Assembly (NCBI RefSeq): GCF_014898815.1 | Contig: NW_026515482.1 | Span: 2,170,001 to 2,234,000, forward strand | Direction of reading: 5' to 3' | DNA: 64,000 bases | From: Panonychus citri | Taxonomy: Eukaryota > Arthropoda > Arachnida > Trombidiformes > Tetranychidae | Shown: positions 34,607 to 47,969 of the stretch, piece after piece | Layout: each line of letters opens with the position of its first letter | How positions within the stretch are numbered: position 1 is the first letter of the stretch | Made by a program: the position numbers and the translations under genes | The notes under the pieces: model-generated | What the model was told of the DNA's origin: nothing | The model's database searches: none | What the model saw: the letters and a program-made list of their open reading frames with translations, nothing else

Positions 34607-36047
34607 TTTTAGAATCACAGGTTCGATGGATAAGCTCATGACCATTACAAGCTTTTTCCAACTTGAACGATCCATTTCCATCATTTCTCCCACTAACACC
34701 ACCTCCACCTCCTCCTACACTTCGTCCACTTCCTCCGTTTCCTTCAGTGTTTTTAGTTCCATTACCTTGACCTTCGGTCATTATACCTCCACCTCCGACT
34801 GAAGTCGCTCGACGAAATGGAAATGGTGGACCCGAATTCGTGTAACAGGGTAGAACTTGCTTAAACTCTTTTCGAAAATTTTCATTCAACCAAGCATACA
34901 AAAAGGGATTGTAACAAGTGGACGACATGGCCACCGCGTGGACCAAGAAAAAGAAAGGCTTAAAGTATTCCCATTCACCGGCGGGAATGTAAAAATCGGT
35001 AACAAGATTATGGATATTCAAGGGTAACCAGGAGATGCCAAAAATGGCCACCATTGAGATTAACATACGATTAGTACGTTTTGTCCTTTCCCTTTCAATT
35101 TCATCTTTTTTAACCGACTTTTCTCCGGGTTTTGATCTTGCTCGATCTCTTAATTTACCACAAACTCGAATGTAACAGAAAGTTATTATGGTAAAAGGAA
35201 TAACAAACTGTAGTACACTCGTTGAAAAGCCAAAGGCTTTCCTCGATTCTTCTACAGGCCAAAACTCGTCGCACAAATAGTGATCGCCTCTCTCATCACC
35301 AACCATTTTGACAAAAAGCCCGTACGGAAGAGTCAATAATGCCGCCGATATCCAGACAAAAGTGATTATTGTTAGGCAAACGTTTATCCTCATTCGAGGT
35401 TTAAATGGATAAATGATGACAAAAAAACGATCTATGGCAATGGACATTAAGGTAAACGCTGAGATGTACACGGAGACTCCTTGAGCATATGGGACAAGGT
35501 GACACAAAGCCTTACCAAAGACCCACTCTTTGTAAAATATTAGATATAAAGGTGTAATGGGAACGGAAAATATGCAAAGTAGAATGTCCGAAAGAGCGAG
35601 ATTGGTGATAAACAGATTGGTCACTGTGTGCATTTGCTTATTACGGAAGACAACGTAACAGACCAAAGTGTTACCACAAATACCGATCAGAAAGATGAGA
35701 GCATAAAGACAGTAAAAGAAAACTTGAAGAGCGGGTCGGTGTTCAAGATAATCATCGCCCACCGTCCGTTTCATGGGCTTATCAAGGTCAAAATGGAGAC
35801 TTATGTTATTGGCCAAAGTGTAATTCCGTAAAGTGTATAAAGCATTTGTCGAAAGGTTGTTCAAAAGACCAATATCGATGAAGGATGAATTTTTTATCAT
35901 CCCGATGATCGTTTGTATCTCATCATTTTCACTGATGGATGATGATGAAGTTGATCCGGTTGTTGATCCTGATGAGGTGGGTGATGAAATTGATGCAGAT
36001 GAAACTGCACTCATTTGGCTTAATGTTGATGATGAAGATGAGCTCAT
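34515..36047 (-). CDS. sNPFR: Class A peptide GPCR, short neuropeptide F receptor type
   Basis: A single-exon frame of 510 aa from the ATG at 36,047 (MSSSSSSTLSQ); an ATG ten codons upstream is also in frame. A Ser-rich N-terminus with N-glycosylation sites (NSS, NLS, NYT, NIS) precedes seven membrane helices. Marks seen: GNTLVCYVVF in TM1, NLALSDILLCI in TM2, AIDRFFVIIYPF (DRF in place of DRY) after TM3, extracellular Cys pair (ALCHLV and YLCDEF), SWLPLNIHNL in TM6, NPFLYAW in TM7, helix 8 ENFRKEFKQVLPC with a palmitoylation-type Cys. This pattern matches arthropod sNPF receptors, within the NPY/PrRP-like group; sNPF signalling regulates feeding and growth. An NPF receptor is the main alternative. 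The C-terminal tail past ~34,607 is probably in another frame (see separate entry). Confidence 0.87.
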   Translation of the reverse strand: MSSSSSSTLSQMSAVSSASISSPTSSGSTTGSTSSSSISENDEIQTIIGMIKNSSFIDIGLLNNLSTNALYTLRNYTLANNISLHFDLDKPMKRTVGDDYLEHRPALQVFFYCLYALIFLIGICGNTLVCYVVFRNKQMHTVTNLFITNLALSDILLCIFSVPITPLYLIFYKEWVFGKALCHLVPYAQGVSVYISAFTLMSIAIDRFFVIIYPFKPRMRINVCLTIITFVWISAALLTLPYGLFVKMVGDERGDHYLCDEFWPVEESRKAFGFSTSVLQFVIPFTIITFCYIRVCGKLRDRARSKPGEKSVKKDEIERERTKRTNRMLISMVAIFGISWLPLNIHNLVTDFYIPAGEWEYFKPFFFLVHAVAMSSTCYNPFLYAWLNENFRKEFKQVLPCYTNSGPPFPFRRATSVGGGGIMTEGQGNGTKNTEGNGGSGRSVGGGGGGVSGRNDGNGSFKLEKACNGHELIHRTCDSKSPASIIPIMVIMIMKITMRIMMMMDLMIDH

Positions 36048-36823
36048 AATGTAAAAGATGCTCAGCAAAAAGTTCAATGGTTACGATGATTTACAGTTAT
36101 GATGAGAACGATAAAGATTCAGAGTAAATTCTGGAAATCATGTTGTCGGAGTTTCGTTTTTTTTTGCTAATTTATATCAACTCTTAACTAGATTAACGAT
36201 TAACAATGATTATGATTATGATGATGGTGATTTCACTTTGATTATCATGACACAGCAAAAGTAATAAATATTATCACTGTTTCTTGATGAGCTCTTGTTG
36301 ATTTTAATATGAGATGAACATGGAACCGGAAATTAATCGTTCTCTCTTTTTATATTGTTGATTATGTAAAGAAAATGATGATGAGATGGGAAGATGAGAG
36401 AAGAATATAATTTATCAGGAAGACGAATGTTTATCTTTTTTTTCTTGGTGCTTTTTTCTTCAATCAGAGATTATCAAGAACACTTAGTAAACTGTAATTA
36501 CGATGAAGATGATGATGATGATTCTGTTACCATGAGATTTTCACCAAACATGATTACTGATCATTTACAAGGATTCCGATCATTTCGTTTCCTTGTTGGA
36601 TTTTTTTCCTCTTTTCCATTTCTAAATTGTTGCTCAGTATTTTTTTCTGCTTCATGTTCATCATGATGATGCTCAAGATAATGTCATCATTTTCTTATAT
36701 CGTCATCATCTCAATTCTTATTATCATCGCTTATCCTCTGTTACCTATTTCCTGTTTTATCTCGTTCGGTGTTGTATTTATATCAATGGTTCCTAATAAT
36801 GAATCACAGGGAAGAGCATGGAG

Positions 36824-36826
<3 letters not shown>

Positions 36827-36863
<37 letters not shown>
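36827..36863. repeat. (GA)n microsatellite
   Basis: Perfect GA run of about 37 bp upstream of the receptor gene. Confidence 0.9.
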
Positions 36864-36865
<2 letters not shown>

Positions 36866-39800
36866 AAGAATTAATAAAATGATGATAAAAAGCAAATCCA
36901 ATGAAGAGAAAACGGAAATGAGACAGAAATGGAAGAGGAAAATTGCTTTTTAATGATTCCGAGGCAAAGATCATGGAGACTGTTTTACAGAATTTCCTCT
37001 ATTTCCGGTTCCATTCAGAAATCTTCCTCTTCATATCAATAGAGATAATAATTATCAACAGAAATGTTTGCATTCTTTGAATCATTTTTTTCTTCTTTCA
37101 GAACTTTTTTCATTCCCTTTCATTTTCTTATTGTTAATATTTCGCCTCCCAAAATCAATCAGCCAATTCTCTTGTTCTCTTTACATGTGTGACCGGAAAT
37201 ACTACACAAATACCCCTCGCAATAGCCCAATAAGAGACAGCCAAATCTGATTAAAAGTCCAATGAAAAACAAGTCACACCATGGAAACGAAAACAAGAAA
37301 AGAAAAACAAAAAGAAACAAAGTATAACATGAAGATACAAAATCCATCAATTTAAATCTCTTTTCAGGAACTTTCAGAACTTTCAGAATTCCAAATAAGA
37401 AATTTTATTCTCTCTCTCTCTCTCTTTTACAATGAATATAATAGGATGATAAAGTTTATTATTCTTTCTTTCCTCCTCATTAGCATTAGAACTTTTTTTT
37501 TCTCTGTTTACAATTCTACTCCTATTCTTAACTTCTGACATTATCATGCTAAATACATATTCGATATTTTCGTTCGTAATTTATTGCGACAGTAAAACAT
37601 GTTAATCAAATATAAATTAGACTGCAATTAATATTATTATACAATCAAAAGAATAAAGTTACAAGTTATTAGTTTACATTTATTTATCAATTTCTATCAT
37701 CCATGATAATTCAGGCCAATTATCATACGATAATAACAGAGATAGTTCCTGAACAGAGTGAACAATATAAATATTATTATAACATATTATATTTTTGTCT
37801 TCTTTTAAACAGAATAATAATTATGTTGATGATGCTGATTATCAGGGTAACATCAAGCTCGAAATTTGTTTCATCAAACTGAAAGATAACAGACTGAACT
37901 TTTTGGAAGAGAGAGAGAAAAAATTGTTCTGAACTTATCGATTTTGAAGAAGAAAATGAAAATGTATATTTAATAGTGTAATTGTATATATATTTCTTCG
38001 TGATAAAGGTCACCTTTGGGTGGACTAAGTGGGAGGAAACAAAGGGATGAACCTCATGGAGGAGCAGAATTGGATGATATTAGATATCATGGAGAAATGA
38101 ATTGGACAGAAAAAAAATTGTATTCGATTTCCGCATCAGAACTTTTCTCTTCTCGTCTCATTTTCCAATCAATTCACGAATTGTTATTATTCAATATTTG
38201 CGAGTAGATGTTCAACAACCAAGTTACCATGATCTCATCGAATCATATTTCCATAATTACCATCCCCTTGAACTTAATCATCAAGAAGGAGAAAGTTAAT
38301 TGACGTTAATTGATTATCATTAGATTCAGGGAAGGGTTAAGGAAATTGATGATGAACTGAATGTATTATATTGAAACACAATTGGTTAACAGTTTAGCTT
38401 TTGAAATTCATTGTGATACAAAAAGTTTTCAAAAGATTCAGAGTCATGATAAATAATCAGATGAACCTTTTCATCTGGTTGGAAAACTTCAATACAATAA
38501 ATTGAGCTGATATTTACATGAATACACATTCTGATCACCTAAAGTTCATGAGTTTTCATGTATTTTTATACATTTCTATGTGAATGGCATATGAATGAAT
38601 AAAAATTGTTACATTTTCCAGTCTTTCACTCCCACATGAGTCAAGTATCATGGTGAAAATCAAATAGCATCTTGAGATAAATTATCATTATCATGATTTA
38701 AATATTCAATCTCACAGGAAACTCACATAAAGTCACAGCTTGTTACAACATTTATCATGAAAAATGATCTCATGTTAACCAGAATTTTATTTTTCTTCTC
38801 GGTAACAACAATAAATCAATTTGAAAGGGTTTCCATTTTCAGGGAAAATTATTGGGAAAAAATCTGAATAAACTTACAAATGTAACAAAACCAGAATATA
38901 TCATTGACCAGTGGTCACTTTTTGTCGCATCAATGGAGTTTAGTTTCAAAAGAGAAAAGAAGAGAAAGTTTTCCAAGATTTTATCATGAAAGATGAAAAA
39001 GAAAATGAACAATAGCAAATATTCATTTAAATTTTAGTTCTTTTTTCAGTAAATTGAAACTATTCATGAAAATGGATAAATTCATGGGATCGAATGAGGT
39101 AAAAAATAAAATTCCCTTTTCCGCAAGAAAAAAGTGAAATCATATCTCAAGGTAATATTGAGAATAGAAAATAGTTCCCAAGAATAAGTTTCTTTTTGAT
39201 CTGAATAACAGAAAAAAGGAGAAAATGAATGAAATATTCAAAAGCTAACATGAACTTTTACCATGAAGTGATTTTGTTTATCGAAAAATATTAATAATGA
39301 TGTTAATATCTATTTTCCTCTGGCTAATAAAATCTTTCAGTGTTTCTCCCTGAAACCAGAATTTTAAATCAATAAGTTCTGTAGCCATAAAATGAACTTT
39401 TCCCTCATATATAACTCAAGAAAGGCCAATATCCTAAACTTATAAAACTTTTAATATCAGCTAATAATAGTTGATGGTAATAATTGGTACTTCGATAACT
39501 CAGCAGAATTGCTGATGAATCTGAATCTCTTATTACTGTTTATCGATAAGTTTAATCATAAAAATGTTCAATATAATTTCACATCTTATCACTTATAAAT
39601 GAATTAATAAATGAATAGTTATTGATACTACGTAAAATATTCAAGTTTCAATGAACTCACGGAAAACCTCATGAAACTCATGCTATCGGTTAGAAATAAG
39701 TGAGTTTGAACATTGACCATTCTCCATGTAGATTGTAACTGTTTATCGATTATATTTGAATTCCCATGCAAGTGCTCAGGTATCATTCTGTAATTTTGAT

Positions 39801-42800
39801 ATTATTAAAAGGCGAAGGTCGATTTTCATATTAGTTGTATTAATACTATATCGGGAAACTTCAAACTTTTCATGAATTGAATCTCAGAACTTTTATTTCC
39901 ATCCAATCTCAATTATTTTGGATACAATTTAAAGTCAAATAATATTCATTAGATTTACTAATTCTTATTACACTTAAATTCAATAATGGTGATAAGATTG
40001 ATTGAATTGGTTATTATTATGAAAGCTACTGAATTGTCATTTGATTACTTTCAATTTTTAGCTAACCAATGTTTCAGATTAAAAGTAATTTCAACATGAC
40101 ACATGGTGATTCATGAATAGAAATGAGTTTTCATTTATATAAAGAATCAAAAAAAAGTTCAGAAAGCTAATAATATCAATCAACTCGTTGATCAGATTAA
40201 ATTAACTTTAAAATTATTTCATTGTTTTTCAACCTTTTTTCATTATTATTTCAATTTGACACTCAGAGAAAAAGAAAGAGGAAAAAAAGACAATCAGATT
40301 GAAAAATATTCTCAAGCTGAAACTGTCATCACTTATCATCATCATCATCATCATCATCGTCATCGTCATCATTGCTAATACAATATAATCATTTAATGCT
40401 CAAGATTCTGACAGAGAGGGAATATATTAATATCTCATTCAATGGATGTTATTTATTAATATCATCTCTAAGATGTTGATGATGATGATGAAAATGACGA
40501 GAATGAAGATGAGAAAGATAAAAAAGTAAAAGGGAAACTCAAAGGATTAGAGGTTAAGGTGATGAGGATGCCGGTGAGGTGGAAGATGAAAACATGGGCT
40601 GTGAGTTTTAATATAATTTTCCCTTAACTTTAAGATTAACTTGAATTATTGATTGTTTACCATTAATCTTTTCACTGATTCTCATGTAAGTGAAATGTAA
40701 TAATGTGATAACGAGCTTGAAAACTGATGATTATAATTCTGATGCTGATGAGTTGACATTAGACAAAAGAAATGTGAAGATAGATGAATAAAGAAAAGAG
40801 CAATTTCTTATTTAGAACTTTTTTTTGCTTATTTCTCCTTTTTTCTCCTCCAAAAAAAGGGAATTATAAACAACGAATGATAAACAAGAGATGGAAATGA
40901 AATTTTCATGGTGATTTCTCTTGTTTACTTCTATCCCATAAAAGGGTAAGAATTGATGAGCCTGAACTTTCAGAATCGAATCTAAGTCAAAGTGTAACTG
41001 AAAAAAAGCGTAAAACAAGATATTCAGTGAGATTGGAAAAGAAATGGATGAAAATGATGATAAAAAGATGCGGTGGATTAGAATGATGGAAAATGTAAAG
41101 GTAAGAATTGAATAATATTTCCTTATCCTCTTAGCATCCTCATCCTTTCGCATTTGTTTCAATCTTTATTCTGATCAAATAGAGTTGGAAAGATATTGGA
41201 AATTATAAAAATACATTAGTTTGTAAAAGTGCTGATAAAATTTCATTTTGACCTTTAGGATAATCATATTATCCTAAAACTATCGATGATGGAAAGTGAT
41301 TGGAAATGGACTTGCTGGACAATTTTATCCAACGGAAACACTTTAAAAATTCATCTTGAAATTTTTTTCTTCTACCGAACTTCCTGAACTTTCATTTACC
41401 CAATTTATTTTTTCTTCTTATCACTTGAATCAACATTTCCTTGTAAATTTTTTATCATTATGATTTTATACCGACAACATCACTACAACAACACTTTTTT
41501 ATAGTTTTAACCTCATCATTTTCATCCTTTATCTTCATCACTTTCATTCATCTTCTTCTTCATATTCCTCCCACTTTCCTTCATCTCTTTTTTTTCCTCA
41601 CAAGTTTATTTGCTTTTATATGGGAAAAGATTTAACTTTTCTTTCCTTCCTCAAGTTCAGAACTTTTTTCCTCTTCTTATATATAATCGGAACTTTTCCT
41701 ACTAAGTCGAAATCAAGAAAACTATCAAAAACAGCATCATGACGATGACAGAAAACAGATTAAGGTGATATACTGATTATGATGAGTATGATAGAGGGTG
41801 TAAGATAATAACTATTAGAAACAAGATGAATAAAAAACAATGTTGAATATTTAAATAATAATGAAAACAAAGGTGAGACAAACAGGTAAATAAAAAAATG
41901 TTCAACATGAAGATGATGCTTCCGACATTGTTAGACTTTGACTTTAAGTGTGATCATCAATGGTAAACACAACGAAATTTATTCAATTTTGTTTCTAAGT
42001 CATTGGGAAATAACATCAATTCAGTTAAAAAAACATGATTATAATACGGATGATGATGTTTATGACTCTCTCAATCTCCATTTTAGGTTTTCTTTAATAT
42101 TTACTTTTCTTTTTCCTGGCTTATGGTAGATATTATATTAAGAAGTATTATTTAATAATACAAGCTTACACTCTGGTTAAACATTTTTCCAAGTACATGA
42201 TGATTGATTATGATAAGATAGAGATGAGAGACTAATTGATGATGACCAAGAGACTGATGAATGATGAAGATTGAAAAAAATTAAGATCTTTTAATAAGTA
42301 ACCTAAACAACATACACATTTGATTGTGTTTACTAAACTTTTAAGTTGATTATAATCATCTAAAGGTTGACGTTTATCTTTCGTTGTATTGGATAAACAA
42401 TACAATGAATAAATAATAAATCAGAACGCGATTTACTCGCTAAACATGTATTAGTTTCATATCTCAACTCATCAGCTGATGACACAACTAAAACATGACA
42501 GCAAGTCAAAGAGAAAGGTATTTCAAGGTCACGCTTTTACAATGTGCTAAGAAACAAGTCTTGTGAGCTTGAAAGCTTTGAGGAATTGGTTTTCGATTCA
42601 AATTTTAATTTTCATTGTTGAAACAGTTAATTTGAAGTCAACTGCTTCGATCTCAGAGCTAAGCTCAATCTCGGTTGGTGAATACGGGACTGAATGTTTT
42701 ATTTGATAATTAACATGAAAATTAATCAGCAATTTACATTCAGGGTAATCAAAATAAAGTGTCAAGATTAATGTAGATTAAATTGCAGTTGATTAATGTG

Positions 42801-43794
42801 TTTGCTTTATTATCATTTGACTTTTCATTCATTTTGATTAACAATTGAAGATAACAATCAACTTCAATGATTGAAACAGAAATTAGATTTGTTGTTCATC
42901 AAATTGTCAGAATTTGACTGCATCAACTTCATTCCCATGGTAATAACTAATTTTGTGACTAATTGAAAGTTTAATAGGTTGCAGGCGACTCTTGATTCTC
43001 TATCGTTATCATGCATCTTTTACTAGATTGAACTCTTTTCCAACATGGATGTTTTATCTGAATGTCCATTAATTGATATCTGAACATGTTGACAAAACTT
43101 GGAAGAAACTTTTTTATTAATAGTTTATATCTCGTTTGATTGAATTCAACTGTTCATCAGAATTTTCATCATAAAACGTGGTGTAAACATGGAACCACTT
43201 TTGCTTTCACTTTCCACGATGTATAACTTTCACTCTTAGAATTCATTTTCCATCTTCTGGATTATTTCACATCTAACGATTATTATTCATCTGGTTCCTA
43301 GAAAATTCATTTTCGTTGTTGATTCAGTCAGAGAAAGTTTCTAATCTTATCCTAATCTTTACCATGAAATTTCATTTATCTCCTTTTCTCCCTTTATCCA
43401 GATGATGAAAATATGTTCCAATGAGAAGTAATTTATTCTAAATGATAAACATCATGATGAGTGTTAATTATTCTGAAATAAGCTGAAGCCAATAAAATTT
43501 TGTTTACTGAAATACAATCTTTTTCATGGATTCTCAGTCTCATGAAATTGATGAAACTAATTTCGTCAATTCTGCAAAATTGATTCAGCCTTTTCATGGT
43601 TCAATATTATTAAACCTTTTTTGCCTATTCTATTTATCCTCAGGGTAATTTATTTACTCCAGTTTTAATGCTTGAAAATGGATAGTGTTTATCTCAATAG
43701 AAAACCAGATTTCATGGTGAGCCAAATTCTAGAATTTCCTTTCATGATTATATCACCTTTTCTCTATCCATAAAGTTTCAGTTCAATTCTGTGA

Positions 43795-43797
<3 letters not shown>

Positions 43798-43857
<60 letters not shown>
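43798..43857. repeat. (GA)n microsatellite, longest in window
   Basis: Perfect GA run of about 60 bp. The apparent Arg/Glu-repeat frame across it is not a gene. Confidence 0.95.
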
Positions 43858-43862
<5 letters not shown>

Positions 43863-46800
43863 AAAAGCTCCATCCAATCAATTTAAGAATAAAATTTTCT
43901 TTCAAAATAAATCAGATTCATTCAGATGAAATTTCAATCATCCTGATTATCATGAAATTTTTGTTATCTCTTTCTTCAAATCTTAATTGTCTCAAACTAA
44001 CCATAAATAATAAAAGTTAGTAAATTAAGTTTCCGGTCAATACAATTAACTTGATTAGATTACAATTGAACAACAAGTTTAATAGTCTTTAATATAAAGA
44101 CAACAATCAATGAAAATAATAAAAATGATTAACATTGAAACGTGATTAGTTTAACCTATCAGAGGTTGACAATTGAACTGAAAATAAAATCCAACAATCA
44201 AGTTAATCAACTAAGTTAACAAAACAATAATAACATTAAGTTAATTTAAAAACCTTAACCATCATTATTTTCCCAATAATCAAGTTAATAGCTTTGATTT
44301 TAAATGAGTGTAAATATTTTCATCCAAACAATTTAACAGAAACAACAGAAACTACAATAATCTAACCAGAAAACCTTAAATAGCAACTGATTAATAACCA
44401 ATGGACAATTAAACACTCCAACCATTGATTATGATAAGTATCTAATCAGTGATTGATTATTTTGATTACCATCATTGATTAGTTACCGATTGAGATGAAA
44501 CCGTTAAGATGATCATCTATGGTTTGATAATCTTCATTTTGTATTGTAAGTCAGGAAACAGGGGAATTAAATTATCATGATTATCGTTGTTAAGATGATT
44601 TAACAATCGAGGGGAAAAAGATGTTGTTTACTTAGGGAAGTTCAGAGACAGAAAAGGAAAACCTAACGAATCAAATTAATGGTTGACATCAGAAAGAAAT
44701 TAAGATAAATGAACAATGAATTTTGACCCAAAACTTCAGAGTATCAGGATGAAGATGATAAAGAAGACAAGATGAAAATTAGAGAATGATGTAAATGTGA
44801 CAATGAATTGGCTCTTGTCGGGCTATTAAGAAACACTTTGTGTCAAGTGAAAGAGTGTAGATGTTAATCTTTATGGTGAATTCATGATAAACTGATATTC
44901 TGACGATGGTGATAATCATGAAGATGACGTTGTTAATGATGATAGAAGAGAGTGAAAGAGACAGTGAAAATTTCTATGTTGTCATCTTCATCTGTTTGTA
45001 TATTCACCATGAAATATAATATCCATGATACATTGAAGTTCTTACACATAATTTGCATAAGAGTCTTTGATATCCACAACTTTCATCTTGATATAATTTG
45101 AGCATTTTCCTTCCTCGAATTAGATTGAAAGTTGATAACATTGTAATCGAGTTTGATTGTATGCGATATGTCCAACTCTCGATAAACTCAAAGGATAAAA
45201 GGACATTATCATGATGAATTATCGCCAGAATTATCATTGTTTGTCTTATATGAATGTAATATATAGTTGTCATTAATTAACCAGAAATAACAACAATAAA
45301 ATCACCAAATAAATTCAATGGATTTCAACTATGAAAACAAAGATGAGAAAAGTTTATCTATTCATCTTGTATTGCTCTTTGTAATGTAGGGATATTGAGT
45401 GTTTCCTATGAATTGGAATTGGTAAAGTGGGAGTAAAAGTGTCAACTCAAGGTGGAAGATAATTCAGTTCCCCTGGAAACAATTCCCTGGAATTCATTTG
45501 CTATTACTTTGATTGCTATTATTTTCCAGTGATTTATGCATTTACCTTTGTTTGTTTATCATTGAAGATAAAACTGCCAATGTGATTCATTTACAACGTT
45601 AACTTATCATGAAAATATGAAATTAAGTTATCATGTCTTTCCAATGCCAAAGTAGCCTGAATATTAATATTATATTCTGGTATTATCATTATCTCCCATT
45701 AATATAATCATAATAATAATCATCAAATGATTAGTGAACGTGAATAAATATCCATTGGTAAAGTGATAATTTCCCTATCAATTTTTTGGTTCATAAGTTG
45801 ATCTGATGAAAAGGAAATTAGTTAATTGCTAACAATTATAATAATAATCAGTCAGAATTGATGATTCATATAATTGATTGTTTGTTTTTCCTTTGGTTTG
45901 GTAAAATATACAACATGAAAGTAGAAATGATAATAAAGTCAGTTAATGATTCTCAACATTGGATAAAACAGTTAAGGCTTCAGGCTATTATTTGGTGTTT
46001 GTTTATCCTTTTTTTTATCCCATCGATTCAATTCCTATTCATGAATAGATTATCCAATTTCTCATGAGATATGAGGCTGATTAGGATTCTCTGAATTTAA
46101 GATGAACAATATAATATTCATGAATATCAATTATCACTTTTAGCTCTCAATAGTAAGTCAATGGATAATTTCATTAAGGTTAACTGATGTGGTGAAAAGT
46201 TTTACTGGAACATGAAACTTATTTATTTATAAATTAATTAATTGCTTTCAATTAAGTTAATCACAAAATCTCATGAATTTTTGGTGAAAGTGATTATCTG
46301 TTTTGTTCATTATGTGTTTAGTTTTTTGCTAAGCCCTAAGGTGATAATGTTAATCATCACCATTCTCATGGTTCAGAGTCTTTATTAACTTTACAAGCAA
46401 AATTGTTCAAGTTGAGAGCATTGAATTAATATCCTCGGTGACATGATGATGATAATAATCAATAACATGATAACAATTTTAATAATCAATCTGATGATGA
46501 ACATTATCATCTTGGTATACAGATTGTATTACAACAACCTTAATCTTTTCTTACTCTTTTCCTACTCAAGATTTTACCTTTACCACTTCTCATGAAATCT
46601 TATCAATTCAGGTTTCAGGCTATCAATCAACTTTTTTTTTCATCACTCTCATCCCATCAGTAACTTTATCTTCATCCTTATCCTCATTCTCATTGACATT
46701 GACTTTATCCTTTTACACAATGTGTTCAGCTTACACATCCTCTTCAATAACCTTCCCTTGTACCTAATATTATCATTTTCCACCTTTAACCTTGGATCAT

Positions 46801-47941
46801 GATGAAATTTCCCACCCAATTCCTGAAATCCTCCTTCATGGAATAATATTTTTACCCTCAAGATTTTTACTCTCTTTCTTGCTAATACAATATCAAATAA
46901 TAAGTAATAATAGAAAGCCAAAGAAATCGTTTATCATAATAAATCAACATCTAAATAGTAATATTATCAGAATATATATTATTCAATATAATAAAAATAT
47001 CATCATGAAATATTATGGAAAATCAAGTAATACAACCATGAAAGCATGATGATAATGATGATGATGATGATGATGGTGATGAACAATCGTTATCTGATAT
47101 TTGATTCTTAGCTGAAAAGGAGTATTGGGTTGTAGGTGGAGGAAAAAAGTTAGAGAGAAAGAGAAATGCTATCAGAAGAAAATAATATCATCATCATTAT
47201 CATCATCAACTCATGAAGATCATTATCATGATGATGAACAAAATTATCGGTGTAAATGGAAAAAAGAAGAAGCGAAAGAAAAATTTTCTTCCCATACCTT
47301 TCATTTCCATCTTATCATCATCTTCCATTATCATGGGAACATCAGCCTCTTATATATGTATTGTGTTCATCACCTTGATAATATCCCATGAAAATTTCCC
47401 ATGAAAAGTTGAATGTTGATACCAAGTGAAACTTCATGACAAACTTGAGATAACAATCACAGCCTATCATGAAATAAATACCTTTGAACAATTCCAATAA
47501 CCTGAATTATATTAGTTTGAAATGAACATGAGTTTATCATGATTATCACTTTAAATCCTGACAGCATTTACACCCTAAGGCGTTTTATGTTCAGTATACT
47601 AATAGGGAAACTGACACATTTGTAATAATAATCATTCAAAAAAGTAGTAATCAGTTAATTGTGATAATTAATTAAAGTGAAATTTGTTTCTACTAATATC
47701 GTAACTGATATTGATGATGATTATTACTCTACTTATATGATCAACGTTGATACAAAAATAAATATTAATAGTTAATATTTTATCATCTTGATTATAATCT
47801 AAGTGAATGGTCAGTGTAATAATAATCATGATAATGACCATTATCATTATGATGATTATTATTATCAAGTAAAAAGGGAATGAAAATGATTCTCATTGAT
47901 AATAACGATAAGAGCAAAAAAAAAGTGAAAAAGGTTATAAG

Positions 47942-47969
47942 TTACTGACCAATAATTTCTGGTCAGTAA
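47942..47969. other. Perfect 9-bp stem hairpin
   Basis: TTACTGACC (47,942-47,950) and GGTCAGTAA (47,961-47,969) are exact reverse complements separated by 10 bases. There is no T run after it and no adjacent gene; the function is unknown and the structure may be chance. Confidence 0.5.

Noticed and set aside
35628..36054. Plus-strand ORFs opposite the receptor gene
   Set aside because: Antisense shadows of receptor codons.
40334..40360. CAT trinucleotide run as a functional element
   Set aside because: Such ATG/CAT runs are scattered across the whole window and look like background simple sequence.
43796..44020. 74-codon ORF starting with an Arg-Glu repeat
   Set aside because: Starts inside a GA microsatellite; the remainder is AT-rich chance sequence.
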